A stretch of DNA of 64,000 bases, taken from the NCBI GenBank assembly GCA_016871175.1, contig VFZL01000002.1, positions 124,001 to 188,000 of the forward strand, read 5' to 3'. Numbering within the stretch: position 1 is the stretch's first letter; each line of letters starts with the position of its first letter. Shown piece after piece: positions 45,051 to 53,471 of this stretch. The DNA is from Acidimicrobiia bacterium. GTDB lineage: Bacteria; Acidobacteriota; Vicinamibacteria; Vicinamibacterales; CAVVIG01. Under the pieces are notes generated by a model that did no database searches, was not told the DNA's origin, and saw only the letters and a list, made by a program, of their open reading frames with translations. Position numbers and translations under genes: made by a program.

Positions 45051-45124
45051 GGCAAGTCGGCAAGCAGGTAGGTGGTTGGGTTGAAGTCCGACGTTACTCC
45101 TTCCTACCAGCCTGCCCGCCTGCC
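45051..45124. repeat. Imperfect inverted repeat of GGCAAG/CAGGTAGG units
   Basis: GGCAAGTCGGCAAGCAGGTAGG at about 45051-45072 opposes CCTACCAGCCTGCCCGCCTGCC at 45103-45124, making an imperfect long stem. It sits between the propeller gene's stop and the first receptor's start. Its makeup resembles the element at 38761-38825, so the two probably form one family. Confidence 0.5.
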
Positions 45125-45145
45125 TGCTTTGGCTGCCTAGCTGTT

Positions 45146-47215
45146 TCACTTGGCCAGCGGATTCGGGCGCATCTGGAACTTGACGGCCTTCTGCTTCGCG
45201 CCCTTGCCGCCTTCCAGGTGCCATGCAGCGTAGGTCGAATAGGTAGACCAGAAGCCCTTGCCCTTCCAGCCGGCCTTCGGATCGTCGATGCGACCGACGG
45301 CCGAACGCGAGAAGAAGCCGAGCGGATACGGCACGCGCAGCGTGACGAACTGCCTGGTCTTCGGCACGAAGGCTTCAATCGAGTCGGTGTTGACGTTGCC
45401 GTACACGGGCACGTCCGGCCCGAGGCCGAGCGTGTCGTGCTCGTCGAGCTGCGTCAGATAACTCTCGTCAGAGAAGATGGTCGGCGCGTTCGCGTAGGTC
45501 GCGCCGTCGCGGCGGTAGAACGTCCAACCCTCCGGGCAGCTCTGACCGGTGGCGTTCGGTCCGGTCGTCACCTTGCACTTGCTACGGTCGAAGGCCGACA
45601 GGTGGCCGCTGCCGCGCCAGTTCTGCCACACGACCCCGTTGCGATCGACGTGGATGCCGCCGGTGCCGTACGCGGGGGGCGTGACGCCGGTCGGCGGAGC
45701 CTCGAACACCTCGCCCTTGCAGGTCGCCGGCGGGTTGTTGCCGCGCTCGAGCCGGACCAGCTTGTTGTCGTTCGGTCCGATGCCGGAGCACCACGCGGCG
45801 CCGTCCTTCGGGTTGATCGACACGGAATAGCAGCTGAAGGCCACCTGCCGATCCTTGTTCGGATCGATGGGCTCCTTCACCTTCGTGTAGTCGCCGATCC
45901 GCCCGTCGCCAGTCGTATCGAGCACGGCCGGGCACCAGCCCTGCGAGGTCTCGGCGTTCTTCGTCTTCTCGTAGGCGTTGAGATCGAGCCAGCCGATCGC
46001 GTTGTTCATGCCGAAGAACATGATCCCGTCGCGCGTGATCTGGTTGTGATCGGCGGTGAAGCAGGTATCGACCTCGCTGAACTGCTTCGTCTTCGGGTCG
46101 TACATCATGACCTGCCGACCGCCGGTGTCGAGCGGGTGGTACTTGCCGAAGGCGTTCGATGAGCAGTACGCGGGGTTCTTGGCGTCGCGAATTCGTCCGG
46201 TGAACCACACGCGGCCTTGCGCGTCGATGGCGGCGCTACGCGGATCGGAGTATCGCTCCCAGATCTGCTGCTGGTCCCAGTACGGCGACGGCTGCGGTGA
46301 GGTGCCGGTCTTCGAAGCCTTTGTCGGCACCTTGATCGACGTCGATCGATGCTCCAGCGGATCGACGACGAGCAAGAGATCGGTTGGCTGGCTCACGCCG
46401 TACATTGGGCCATTGGCGTTCACGGTCGGTCGGTGCAGGTTGGTCGGGGCACCATCGGTGCGCCCATCGAGCTCTGAACCCCACTCCCACCAGGTGACCA
46501 CGAGGTTGCGCTCGGCACCGCTTGGCCGCGGCGGCGCGACGTTCGGCGCCTCACCCTTGGCGATCCGCTCCGTCCAGTTCGACAGCATCGCGCGCTGTTC
46601 ACCCAGCCGCTTGAAGTTCGCCCCCATCGCCGGACCGACCGGACCCATCTGCGTGCGGCGATCCCACGCTTCGAGGTGCGTCTTGGCCTGCGCCATGACA
46701 CTCGCAGGGATCTCGCGCGTCGCCTTGCTGCCCAGCTGATGGCAGTTCAGGCATCCGCGGATTTCGTCGGTGACTCGACGGGGTTCGAGCGCTCCCTGGG
46801 GGATCTCCGCCATCGAGAGCCACCACGCCGCGGGATAGACCGCCGCCGCCGCGCGGGGGTTCGGCGCGAGCGTCGCCTTGAGGTTCAACTGTTGGCCGGG
46901 TCGCGCGGTCTGTCGGGCTGAGTCGACCAGTCCGTAGCCGCGGACGAACACCTGATAGCTGCTGCGCGGGAGATCGGGCACGACGTACCGACCCTGTGCG
47001 TCGGTGACGACGATGCGGGCCATCTTCGTCGGGAGCTCCGTCGACTCCGCGATGACCCACACACCCGCCTCCGGACCCTTGGAGCTGGTGACTGTCCCGC
47101 CGATGTCGTCGGCGTCGATGGCCACGCCCCCTTGCTGTGCCTGTACCCATGTCAACGACATCGCCGCGACCAGCGCCACTCCCGCCGCCGCTGCCGCTCG
47201 TCCTTTCGCACGCAT
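45146..47215 (-). CDS. Exported carboxypeptidase-regulatory / c-heme / propeller protein (copy A)
   Basis: A 689-residue protein from the ATG at 47215 (GGAGGGGG upstream). After the signal (to about VQAQQG), residues 35-115 are a carboxypeptidase-regulatory-like domain (DDIGGTVTSSKGPEAGVWVI, DAQGRYVVPDLPRSSYQVFV). A heme c site follows at C155-L-N-C158-H159 (RGCLNCHQLGSKATREIP). The remainder, about 230-670, looks like a streptogramin-lyase-type propeller, with repeated PxxxAIDAQGRVWFTG and GGIHVDRNGVVWQNWRGSG. WHLEGGKGAKQKAVKFQMRPNP closes it. Copy B at 56758 shares all of this. The product is periplasmic and likely redox-active. It is the first gene before the tandem TonB receptors. Confidence 0.8.
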   Translation of the reverse strand: MRAKGRAAAAAGVALVAAMSLTWVQAQQGGVAIDADDIGGTVTSSKGPEAGVWVIAESTELPTKMARIVVTDAQGRYVVPDLPRSSYQVFVRGYGLVDSARQTARPGQQLNLKATLAPNPRAAAAVYPAAWWLSMAEIPQGALEPRRVTDEIRGCLNCHQLGSKATREIPASVMAQAKTHLEAWDRRTQMGPVGPAMGANFKRLGEQRAMLSNWTERIAKGEAPNVAPPRPSGAERNLVVTWWEWGSELDGRTDGAPTNLHRPTVNANGPMYGVSQPTDLLLVVDPLEHRSTSIKVPTKASKTGTSPQPSPYWDQQQIWERYSDPRSAAIDAQGRVWFTGRIRDAKNPAYCSSNAFGKYHPLDTGGRQVMMYDPKTKQFSEVDTCFTADHNQITRDGIMFFGMNNAIGWLDLNAYEKTKNAETSQGWCPAVLDTTGDGRIGDYTKVKEPIDPNKDRQVAFSCYSVSINPKDGAAWCSGIGPNDNKLVRLERGNNPPATCKGEVFEAPPTGVTPPAYGTGGIHVDRNGVVWQNWRGSGHLSAFDRSKCKVTTGPNATGQSCPEGWTFYRRDGATYANAPTIFSDESYLTQLDEHDTLGLGPDVPVYGNVNTDSIEAFVPKTRQFVTLRVPYPLGFFSRSAVGRIDDPKAGWKGKGFWSTYSTYAAWHLEGGKGAKQKAVKFQMRPNPLAK

Positions 47216-47423
47216 GCGTGACCCCCTCCGCCTTGTCGAATGCTGCCGGCGCCGCAGAGGCTCAACTGCGGGGCGCCGTCGCCCACAGAAAGCAGCTGTA
47301 CTGTGTGGACGGTCCCGGAACGGTGTCAACTGCTTTCTGGCCGGTCATCGCTGACTCAACCACACACCGGGGCAGAGCTTTCCCAACGCCCGAGGACCCA
47401 AGAACCGACTACGATCCCTGACG

Positions 47424-48071
47424 GTGTTCACCCGCATCGAAACCGAGCTCACGACGGCCGCGACGGATGTGGTGTTGGGGCTGCTGTGTGCAGGCCTTGC
47501 GGTCGGCCTGGCGACGATTCCGGCCCAGGCCCCGTGGAAGCGCCATGTGTGGATTGCCGCACTGCTCTGCATGGCTGTGGGATCGGCGCTCGGCGCCGTC
47601 GCGCACGGGTTTACTCTGAGCGAGGGTGCGAGGAATGCGTTGTGGAAGCCGCTGTACCTGTCGCTCGGTCTCGCGGTTGCCCTGGTCGTGGTGGCCGCCG
47701 TCTGCGATTGGTCTGGCGAGGCGGCGGCTCGGCGCGTGTTGCCGTGGGCCCTCGCCGCGGCGATTGTGTTCTTCGCTGCCAGCCAATGGCTCGGTGGCGC
47801 GTTTCTGATCTTCGTCGTGTACGAATCGGTGGCCACGCTCATCGCCCTCGCGATCTACACGTCGCTTGCGCGACGAGGCGGTCTGCCAGGTGCGGCGCTC
47901 ATCGCGACCGGACTCGTCCTGACGCTTGCCGCGGCGCTGGTACAAATCAGCAGCCTCAGCGCGCGCGTGGCCGTGCGCTTCGACCACAACGGGCTGTTCC
48001 ACCTCGTCCAAATCGTCGCGATCACGGTCATGGTCGCCGGCGTCAGGGCGAGTCTTCGGGCTGGATTCTAG
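47424..48071 (+). CDS. Seven-helix membrane protein, DUF6962-like
   Basis: A 215-residue, very hydrophobic protein (GTG start) with about seven transmembrane segments. Polar conserved-looking residues are HGFTLSEGARNALWKPLYL between helices 2 and 3, and RFDHNGLFHLVQIVAI at the last helix, whose D-H-x4-H recalls the CREST/ceramidase-like hydrolase pattern. That link is tentative. I know similar proteins only as uncharacterised. It converges on the response regulator across 38 bases containing two copies of gagctcaccg (48071-48080, 48088-48097). Confidence 0.6.
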   Translation: MFTRIETELTTAATDVVLGLLCAGLAVGLATIPAQAPWKRHVWIAALLCMAVGSALGAVAHGFTLSEGARNALWKPLYLSLGLAVALVVVAAVCDWSGEAAARRVLPWALAAAIVFFAASQWLGGAFLIFVVYESVATLIALAIYTSLARRGGLPGAALIATGLVLTLAAALVQISSLSARVAVRFDHNGLFHLVQIVAITVMVAGVRASLRAGF

Positions 48072-48109
48072 AGCTCACCGGGTTCAAGAGCTCACCGCTA
48101 AAGCCGGGA

Positions 48110-48874
48110 CTATGAACTGACCGTCTTCTTGGTGACCTCGGCCTCCACCACAAACCGATACCCCACGCCTCGAACGGTGAGGAGGTGCTTGGGCTCCGCG
48201 GGCTTGTCCTCGATGTAGCGTCGGAGCCGGACGATGAAGTTGTCGATGGCGCGGGTGTCGGTGTCCTCGTGCAAGCCCCAGACGTTCTCGAGGATCGTTT
48301 TGCGGGACACGGGTTTCCCTGCGTGCACGACGAGATAGCGCAGTAGCGATGCCTCCATCAACGTCAGCGGCACATGGCGGTCTCCGGCCCGCAGCTCGAG
48401 CCGATCGAAGTCGATCACCTTGCCAGCGAACACGAAGCGATCGGCCGCCGGCCCGGACGAGCCCGTCACGGAGCCGCCATGCGTTGCCGGTGCGCGTCGT
48501 GACCAGTCACGACGTCGAAGCAGACCGTTCACGCGAGCGAGCAGGATGGACAACTCGAAAGGCTTCGGCAGGTAATCGTCCGCGCCCATCTCGAAACCGC
48601 GAAGCACGTCCTCCGGGCGATTCCGCGCCGTGAGCATCAAGATGGGGACGTAGTTGCCACCGCGCCGGAGCTCGGATGCCACCGCGAACCCGTCGATGCC
48701 CGGCAGCATCACGTCCAGCACGATGAGATCCACCGAGTGCGGATCCGACGAAAGACGGTCGAGCGCCGCTTCCCCATCCTCGACGACCGAGACGTCGTAA
48801 CCATCGGCCTCGAGGTTGAATCGCAGACCGTCTGCCAGATGTCGTTCGTCTTCGACGATGAGGATGTGGCTCAT
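48110..48874 (-). CDS. OmpR/PhoB-family response regulator
   Basis: A 254-residue protein. The receiver has acidic pocket VEDE (7-10), phospho-acceptor D54 in LIVLDVMLPG, T in LMLTARN and the lysine in YLPKPF. A Ser/Gly/Ala-rich linker of about 25 residues leads to the winged-helix DNA-binding domain: LTLMEASLLRYLVVHAGKPV, DTRAIDNFIVRLRRYIED, LLTVRGVGYRF. Its start overlaps the upstream histidine-kinase stop by 4 bases (ATGA), so it is translationally coupled to that kinase as a two-component system. Targets are not identifiable; the adjacent desaturase or receptor run are candidates by position only. Confidence 0.92.
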   Translation of the reverse strand: MSHILIVEDERHLADGLRFNLEADGYDVSVVEDGEAALDRLSSDPHSVDLIVLDVMLPGIDGFAVASELRRGGNYVPILMLTARNRPEDVLRGFEMGADDYLPKPFELSILLARVNGLLRRRDWSRRAPATHGGSVTGSSGPAADRFVFAGKVIDFDRLELRAGDRHVPLTLMEASLLRYLVVHAGKPVSRKTILENVWGLHEDTDTRAIDNFIVRLRRYIEDKPAEPKHLLTVRGVGYRFVVEAEVTKKTVSS

Positions 48875-49797
48875 GACGGCGGAGCGGCGGGCAACTGCAC
48901 GGTGAAGGTACTTCCCTGGCCGGGACCGGCGCTCTCCGCGAACACCTTGCCCCCGTGCCGCGCGATGACGGACCGCACGATGAACAGACCGAGCCCGGTG
49001 CCCTTGACGCGGGTCGTGACGATATCAGGCGCGCGGTAGAAGCGCTTGAAGATGCGCTTCAGCTCGGCTTGCGGGATGCCGACGCCTCGATCCCGGACGC
49101 GCAGCGTCGCCTGTGCCGTATCCGTGTGCTCGAGCTCCACGGTGACCCGAGGCTCGAGACCGGCGTACTCGGGACCAGAGTACTTGATCGCGTTGTCGAC
49201 CAGGTTCGACACCGCCGCCCGAAGGTCGTCCTCGTCACCAAGGATCCGCGGCGGTGTGTCGGTGGCCAGTACCTCCCGATACGCCAGCGCCGCGTCGGAC
49301 AGGTGATGCCGCGTTCGGGCCAACGACAGGCACTCCGTGACGAGCGTCCGGAGATCGACCGGCGCAAACTGCCGGCGCTTGAGGCGCGTCCCGCCCTGTC
49401 CGGCGCGCAGCACTTGCTCGATGGTCTGTAACAGGCGATCGCTGTCGTCGATCATCACCCGGTAGAACTCCTGCCGCCGCGCCTCGTCGATCTGGCGACT
49501 CTGCAGCGTCTGGAGGTAGAGGCGAATCGACGCGACCGGCGTCTTCAGCTCGTGGGTGACCGCGTTGATGAAGGCGTCGTGATGCTCGTTCCGCCGGATC
49601 TCGCGGACCAGGAAGATGGTATTCAGGACGACCCCGGCGATGATGAGCGGGAAGACCAGGATCCCCACGACAAGCAGACCGGCCTGACGCCAGTTGACCA
49701 CAATCCAGCTGACGTTGAGCGCGATGGCTCCTCCTGCCAGAAGGATGCCCAGCCCGATGAAGACCGCGATCGACTTGCGCCGGCCTCCGGAGGTCAT
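48871..49797 (-). CDS. Membrane sensor histidine kinase
   Basis: A 309-residue protein from the ATG at 49797 with GAGGGA upstream. Two transmembrane helices (about 9-32 and 38-63) with almost no periplasmic loop between them argue for sensing within the membrane or through a partner. The H-box is INAVTHELKTPVASIR with phospho-histidine H82, the N-box NLVDNAIKYSG, the G1 box RDRGVGIPQ and the G2 box KGTGLGLFIVRSV. It lacks HAMP and PAS domains. It phosphorylates the coupled response regulator. It begins about 70 bases downstream of the desaturase gene on the same strand, so membrane-fluidity sensing is an attractive but unproven idea. Confidence 0.9.
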   Translation of the reverse strand: MTSGGRRKSIAVFIGLGILLAGGAIALNVSWIVVNWRQAGLLVVGILVFPLIIAGVVLNTIFLVREIRRNEHHDAFINAVTHELKTPVASIRLYLQTLQSRQIDEARRQEFYRVMIDDSDRLLQTIEQVLRAGQGGTRLKRRQFAPVDLRTLVTECLSLARTRHHLSDAALAYREVLATDTPPRILGDEDDLRAAVSNLVDNAIKYSGPEYAGLEPRVTVELEHTDTAQATLRVRDRGVGIPQAELKRIFKRFYRAPDIVTTRVKGTGLGLFIVRSVIARHGGKVFAESAGPGQGSTFTVQLPAAPPS

Positions 49798-49865
49798 TCC
49801 CTCAAGAATAGCGCAGGCAGGCAGGGTCCTTGCGACGTGCGACGTGCGTGTTTGCCTCTGGGCTG

Positions 49866-50762
49866 CTAGGCCGCCTCTTCGTTCGGCACTTGGGCCACCT
49901 TGGCGACCTTGACGTCCCACACCAGCCCGACGGCGCGCAGGAGCTTCAGCGACAGCCAGGTGACGTCGACCTCGTACCACACCAAGCCATGCCGCGCCGA
50001 GACGGGGTGGGCGTGGTGATTGTTGTGCCAGCTCTCCCCGAAGGTCAGGAGCGACGCCCACCAGGTGTTGCGCGAATCGTCCTTCGTGGCGAATCGCCGG
50101 CTGCCCCAGATGTGCGTCGCGGAGTTGATCAGCCACGTCGCGTGCAGGCCGACGACCACCCGAAGGAAGATACCCCAGTTCACGAGGCTCCAGCCGCCAA
50201 CAGCGAGCAGGATGAACCCGAGCGCCGTCAACGGCACCCAGTGATACGTGGTCAGCCAGCGATAGAAGGGATCCTTCGCGAGGTCGGGCGCGTAGCGCCC
50301 CATGCGCACCGTGTCGTTGTGAGCGGTATCACCGAAGAGCACCCAGCCGATGTGCGCCCAGAAGCCGCTGACGCGCGGTGTGTGGGGATCCTGCGGTTGA
50401 TCCGAGTGCTGATGATGCAGTCGATGCGTGGCGACCCAGAAGATGGGTCCGCCCTCGAGCGTGAGCGTGCCGCACAGCGCCAAGAAGTACTCGAACCACT
50501 TCGACGTCTTGAAGCCGCGATGCGTGTGCAGCCGGTGATAGCCCATGCTGATGCCGAGGCCGACCGACACCCAGTACAGCGCCGCACACGTCCAGAAGTT
50601 TGTCCACGAGAACGAGAACAGCGCGACCGCCGCCTGGATGTGGAACCAGAGGAGCACGAGTCCGGTCAGGTAGTTGACTTTCGCGTACCGCTGCGTGTCT
50701 TGGTAGGGATCGGCGATGGCGTCCACGCCAGGTTGGTCGGTCGCGACGTCGGCAGTGTGCAT
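49866..50762 (-). CDS. Acyl-CoA/acyl-lipid delta-9-type fatty acid desaturase
   Basis: A 298-residue integral membrane protein with the three diiron histidine boxes of stearoyl-CoA-desaturase-like enzymes: HRLHTH (76-81), HRLHHQHSD (113-121) and ESWHNNHHAHP near 250. Hydrophobic pairs lie at about 30-70 and 165-200. It introduces a cis double bond into acyl chains at the cytoplasmic membrane face. An asparagine (TWLINSATH) that supports the diiron site is present. A CGGAG lies before the ATG. The histidine kinase gene follows on the same strand after about 70 bases. The CFA-like enzyme at 6131 acts on similar double bonds, though far away. Confidence 0.9.
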   Translation of the reverse strand: MHTADVATDQPGVDAIADPYQDTQRYAKVNYLTGLVLLWFHIQAAVALFSFSWTNFWTCAALYWVSVGLGISMGYHRLHTHRGFKTSKWFEYFLALCGTLTLEGGPIFWVATHRLHHQHSDQPQDPHTPRVSGFWAHIGWVLFGDTAHNDTVRMGRYAPDLAKDPFYRWLTTYHWVPLTALGFILLAVGGWSLVNWGIFLRVVVGLHATWLINSATHIWGSRRFATKDDSRNTWWASLLTFGESWHNNHHAHPVSARHGLVWYEVDVTWLSLKLLRAVGLVWDVKVAKVAQVPNEEAA

Positions 50763-50894
50763 TCAGCGCTCCGTGTGGGCTCCAACTAGGAGTATCGACA
50801 CGTTACGCGGACCGCCGTCCACCGACTGTAACAGTTCCGTAATACCTCACTCTTCGCGGAACGCGCTGGTGTTGCACTAGAATCCTGTCTGCCC

Positions 50895-53270
50895 ATGTCC
50901 CGGGATGTCCGAGTCGATTCGCGCAGCGCAGTGCACACCGTGCTGGTGTCGCTCTTCTTCGTCTCTGGATTCGTGGCGCTGCTGTACCAGGTGATTTGGC
51001 AACGGCTTCTCGGCCTTGTCACCGGTCTCGACCTCTACGCCGTCACGCTCATCGTCGCGGTCTTCATGTTCGGGATGGGGGCGGGGAGTTTTGGGGGTGG
51101 CGCCGTGGCGGATCGGTTGCCCGTGCGGCGATTGCTCGCGCTGTTCGCCCTCTCGGAAGCGGTCATTGCCGTCTTCGCGCTGGCGAGCACGTGGCTGTAT
51201 CACGACGTGCTGTACGGCTTGGCCGTGCAGCCCGGGGCGTCGTCCTCGGTATTGGCTGGTGTGGGCGCCGCCACGTTGCTCATCCCGACCTTCTTCATGG
51301 GCATGACCTTACCGGTGCTGAGCCGCGCGCTCGCCGAATCGCTGACCGCCGCCCCGTCGCGAATCGCGAGATTGTATGGATGGAACACCTTGGGTGCCGC
51401 GGCGGGCGCCTGGGTCGGGAGCGCGGCTGTGATCCGGACGTGGGGCTACGACCGCAGCCTTTGGCTGGGTGCGGCGGTGAACCTGGCGGCGGCCGCCACG
51501 ACGTGGTGGCTATCGACGCGGATGACGGGCGGTGCCGATGGCGGCTCTCGCCCGACCGCTGGGGGTCGTGCGAGGCCGGCCGATTCCGGCGCGACCGGCG
51601 ATGTGTGGGCGACCACGCCAGCGGTCACGGTCGAGCCATCAGGGCCGCTCGATCAGGGCGGGGCGGCCTGGTCGTGGCGGACGTGGGTGGCGCTCTACTT
51701 CGTCTCCGGATTCATCGCGCTCGGTCTCGAGCTGGTGTGGTTCCGCATGCTCGGGGTGATCCTGAAATCGACCGCTTTCACGTTCCCCCTCCTGCTCGGT
51801 TTCTACCTGCTCGGCGTTGGCGGCGGTAGCCTGATCGGCCGGTCGCTTGCCGCACGGACCAGGCGACCGACCCGCTGGTTCCTGGTCGCGCAGGCGGCGG
51901 TGGGGCTCTATGCGGGTTCGTCTGTCGCGCTCTTGATCTGGGGGCTGCGCACGGTGCCCCAGCTCGCGTCGGCGCGGGCCTACCTCGCCCAGTACGATCC
52001 GATCGATTTCTCGTTCAACTTCCTGGAGCTGGAAACCCGACAGGTCGCCCTGTACATCGGTGGGCCGGCCTTGCTCATCCTGCCCCCGACGCTCTTGATG
52101 GGGATCAGCTTCTCGCTGCTCCAACGCGGCGTGCAGCGCAACTGGGCCGAAGTAGGTCGACGTGTAGCGGCGCTGCAGACCGCCAACATTCTGGGGTCGA
52201 CGCTCGGCACGATTCTCGTCGGGGTCGTCCTCATCGATCGGATTGGCACCTCGGGCACGCTCCAGTGGTTGACGGCCGGCAGTGGGTTGTTCCTCGCGTT
52301 GGCGGTCCTCGATCGGTTCGCGTCTCACGGCGCGGCGCTGCGGGGCGCAGCGGCCGCGGTCGGATTGGCGGTCGCCGTCGGCACGGCGTGGGCCATTCCA
52401 TCGGCGCCGACGTTCTGGGGACAACTCCATGCCGTGCCCGAGTCGCGCATCATCCATCAAGAGGACGGGACAGGGGTGGCCGTGCTGACGAGCCCAGATC
52501 CGTTCTTTCGACGCCGCACCGACGTGTATGTGAACGGACTCGGGCAGAGCACGATCCCTTTCGACGGCGTGCACTCATTCCTCGGGTTGGTCCCGGCCCT
52601 GCTCCATGCGGCGCCGAAAAGAATCGCGATCATCGGCTTGGGGTCTGGTGATACGTGGTACTCCGCCGCTGGTCGGGCGGAGACCGAGGTCATCAAGTGC
52701 GTGGAGATCATCGGCGGGCAGATCCAGACGCTCCGCGAATTGCACGCGCGAACGGGGTACGTCGGCCTCGGCACGCTCTTCAGCGACCCCCGATTCATGT
52801 TCACCGTGGGCGATGGTCGTCGCCTCGTCATGCAAAGTGAGGCACCGTACGACATCATCGAGGCGGACGCCCTTCGCCCGAGCAGCGCGTATTCGGGCAA
52901 TCTCTATTCGCGTGAGTACTTCGAACTGCTGCGTGACCGGCTCGCGCCGGGTGGCCTTGCCGTGACGTGGGTGCCGACCCCGCGCATCCAGGAGACGTTC
53001 GCGTCCGTATTCCCGCACGTGGCCGAGGTCACGCCGATGTTGATCGGCAGTAACCAGGCGATCGTCTTCGATCCGGCCGCGGTGCGCGCGCGCGCCACGC
53101 GTCCCGAGACCGCGCGTCACTACGCGCAGGCCGGCATCGACCTCGAGAAGCACCTGGCGGATCTCGTGTCGACGTTTCGCCACGTATCGCAGGGCCTCGC
53201 TCCGGCCACTGTCCCTGAACATTTGCTCAACACGGATCTCTTCCCTCGAGATGAGCTCCGGGCCCGCTAA
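50895..53270 (+). CDS. Fused MFS-like membrane domain / spermidine-synthase-like protein
   Basis: A 791-residue protein. Two related membrane halves occur at about 12-210 (LFFVSGFVALLYQVIWQRLLG) and 270-500 (LYFVSGFIALGLELVWFRMLG), with a poorly conserved Gly/Ala/Pro linker. The C-terminal 280 residues are a spermidine-synthase/SAM-methyltransferase-like Rossmann domain: VYVNGLGQSTIPFDGVHSFL, RIAIIGLGSGDTWYSA, CVEIIGGQI, DGRRLVMQSEAPYDIIEADA. Such fusions are common in bacteria; polyamine synthesis is doubtful and aminopropyl or other transfer is unverified. The start lies close to a TAGAAT hexamer at 50878, giving a very short leader if that is the -10 box. Confidence 0.82.
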   Translation: MSRDVRVDSRSAVHTVLVSLFFVSGFVALLYQVIWQRLLGLVTGLDLYAVTLIVAVFMFGMGAGSFGGGAVADRLPVRRLLALFALSEAVIAVFALASTWLYHDVLYGLAVQPGASSSVLAGVGAATLLIPTFFMGMTLPVLSRALAESLTAAPSRIARLYGWNTLGAAAGAWVGSAAVIRTWGYDRSLWLGAAVNLAAAATTWWLSTRMTGGADGGSRPTAGGRARPADSGATGDVWATTPAVTVEPSGPLDQGGAAWSWRTWVALYFVSGFIALGLELVWFRMLGVILKSTAFTFPLLLGFYLLGVGGGSLIGRSLAARTRRPTRWFLVAQAAVGLYAGSSVALLIWGLRTVPQLASARAYLAQYDPIDFSFNFLELETRQVALYIGGPALLILPPTLLMGISFSLLQRGVQRNWAEVGRRVAALQTANILGSTLGTILVGVVLIDRIGTSGTLQWLTAGSGLFLALAVLDRFASHGAALRGAAAAVGLAVAVGTAWAIPSAPTFWGQLHAVPESRIIHQEDGTGVAVLTSPDPFFRRRTDVYVNGLGQSTIPFDGVHSFLGLVPALLHAAPKRIAIIGLGSGDTWYSAAGRAETEVIKCVEIIGGQIQTLRELHARTGYVGLGTLFSDPRFMFTVGDGRRLVMQSEAPYDIIEADALRPSSAYSGNLYSREYFELLRDRLAPGGLAVTWVPTPRIQETFASVFPHVAEVTPMLIGSNQAIVFDPAAVRARATRPETARHYAQAGIDLEKHLADLVSTFRHVSQGLAPATVPEHLLNTDLFPRDELRAR

Positions 53271-53471
53271 GGACCCGGAGATCAATAAAAGTGCCCCTCA
53301 ACGATTTCCTTCCAGCCTCGCGGGCGTCCTCACCCCGACGGTCCCGTCGCCTTGCCAGCACGATGAGCCGACGATGCACCGGGCGCGCAGGGGACGCCGA
53401 TTGATGGATAATCTTCCCGCCGCGTCCGCATGCATCCGGTTCTGAGGTGTTGTTTTTCTTAGGAGGTAGCC

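Noticed and set aside
48071-48109. Direct repeat gagctcaccg x2 between convergent genes, considered as a CRISPR-like or regulatory repeat
   Set aside because: Only two copies 17 bases apart, with no array or leader; probably chance or a local duplication.
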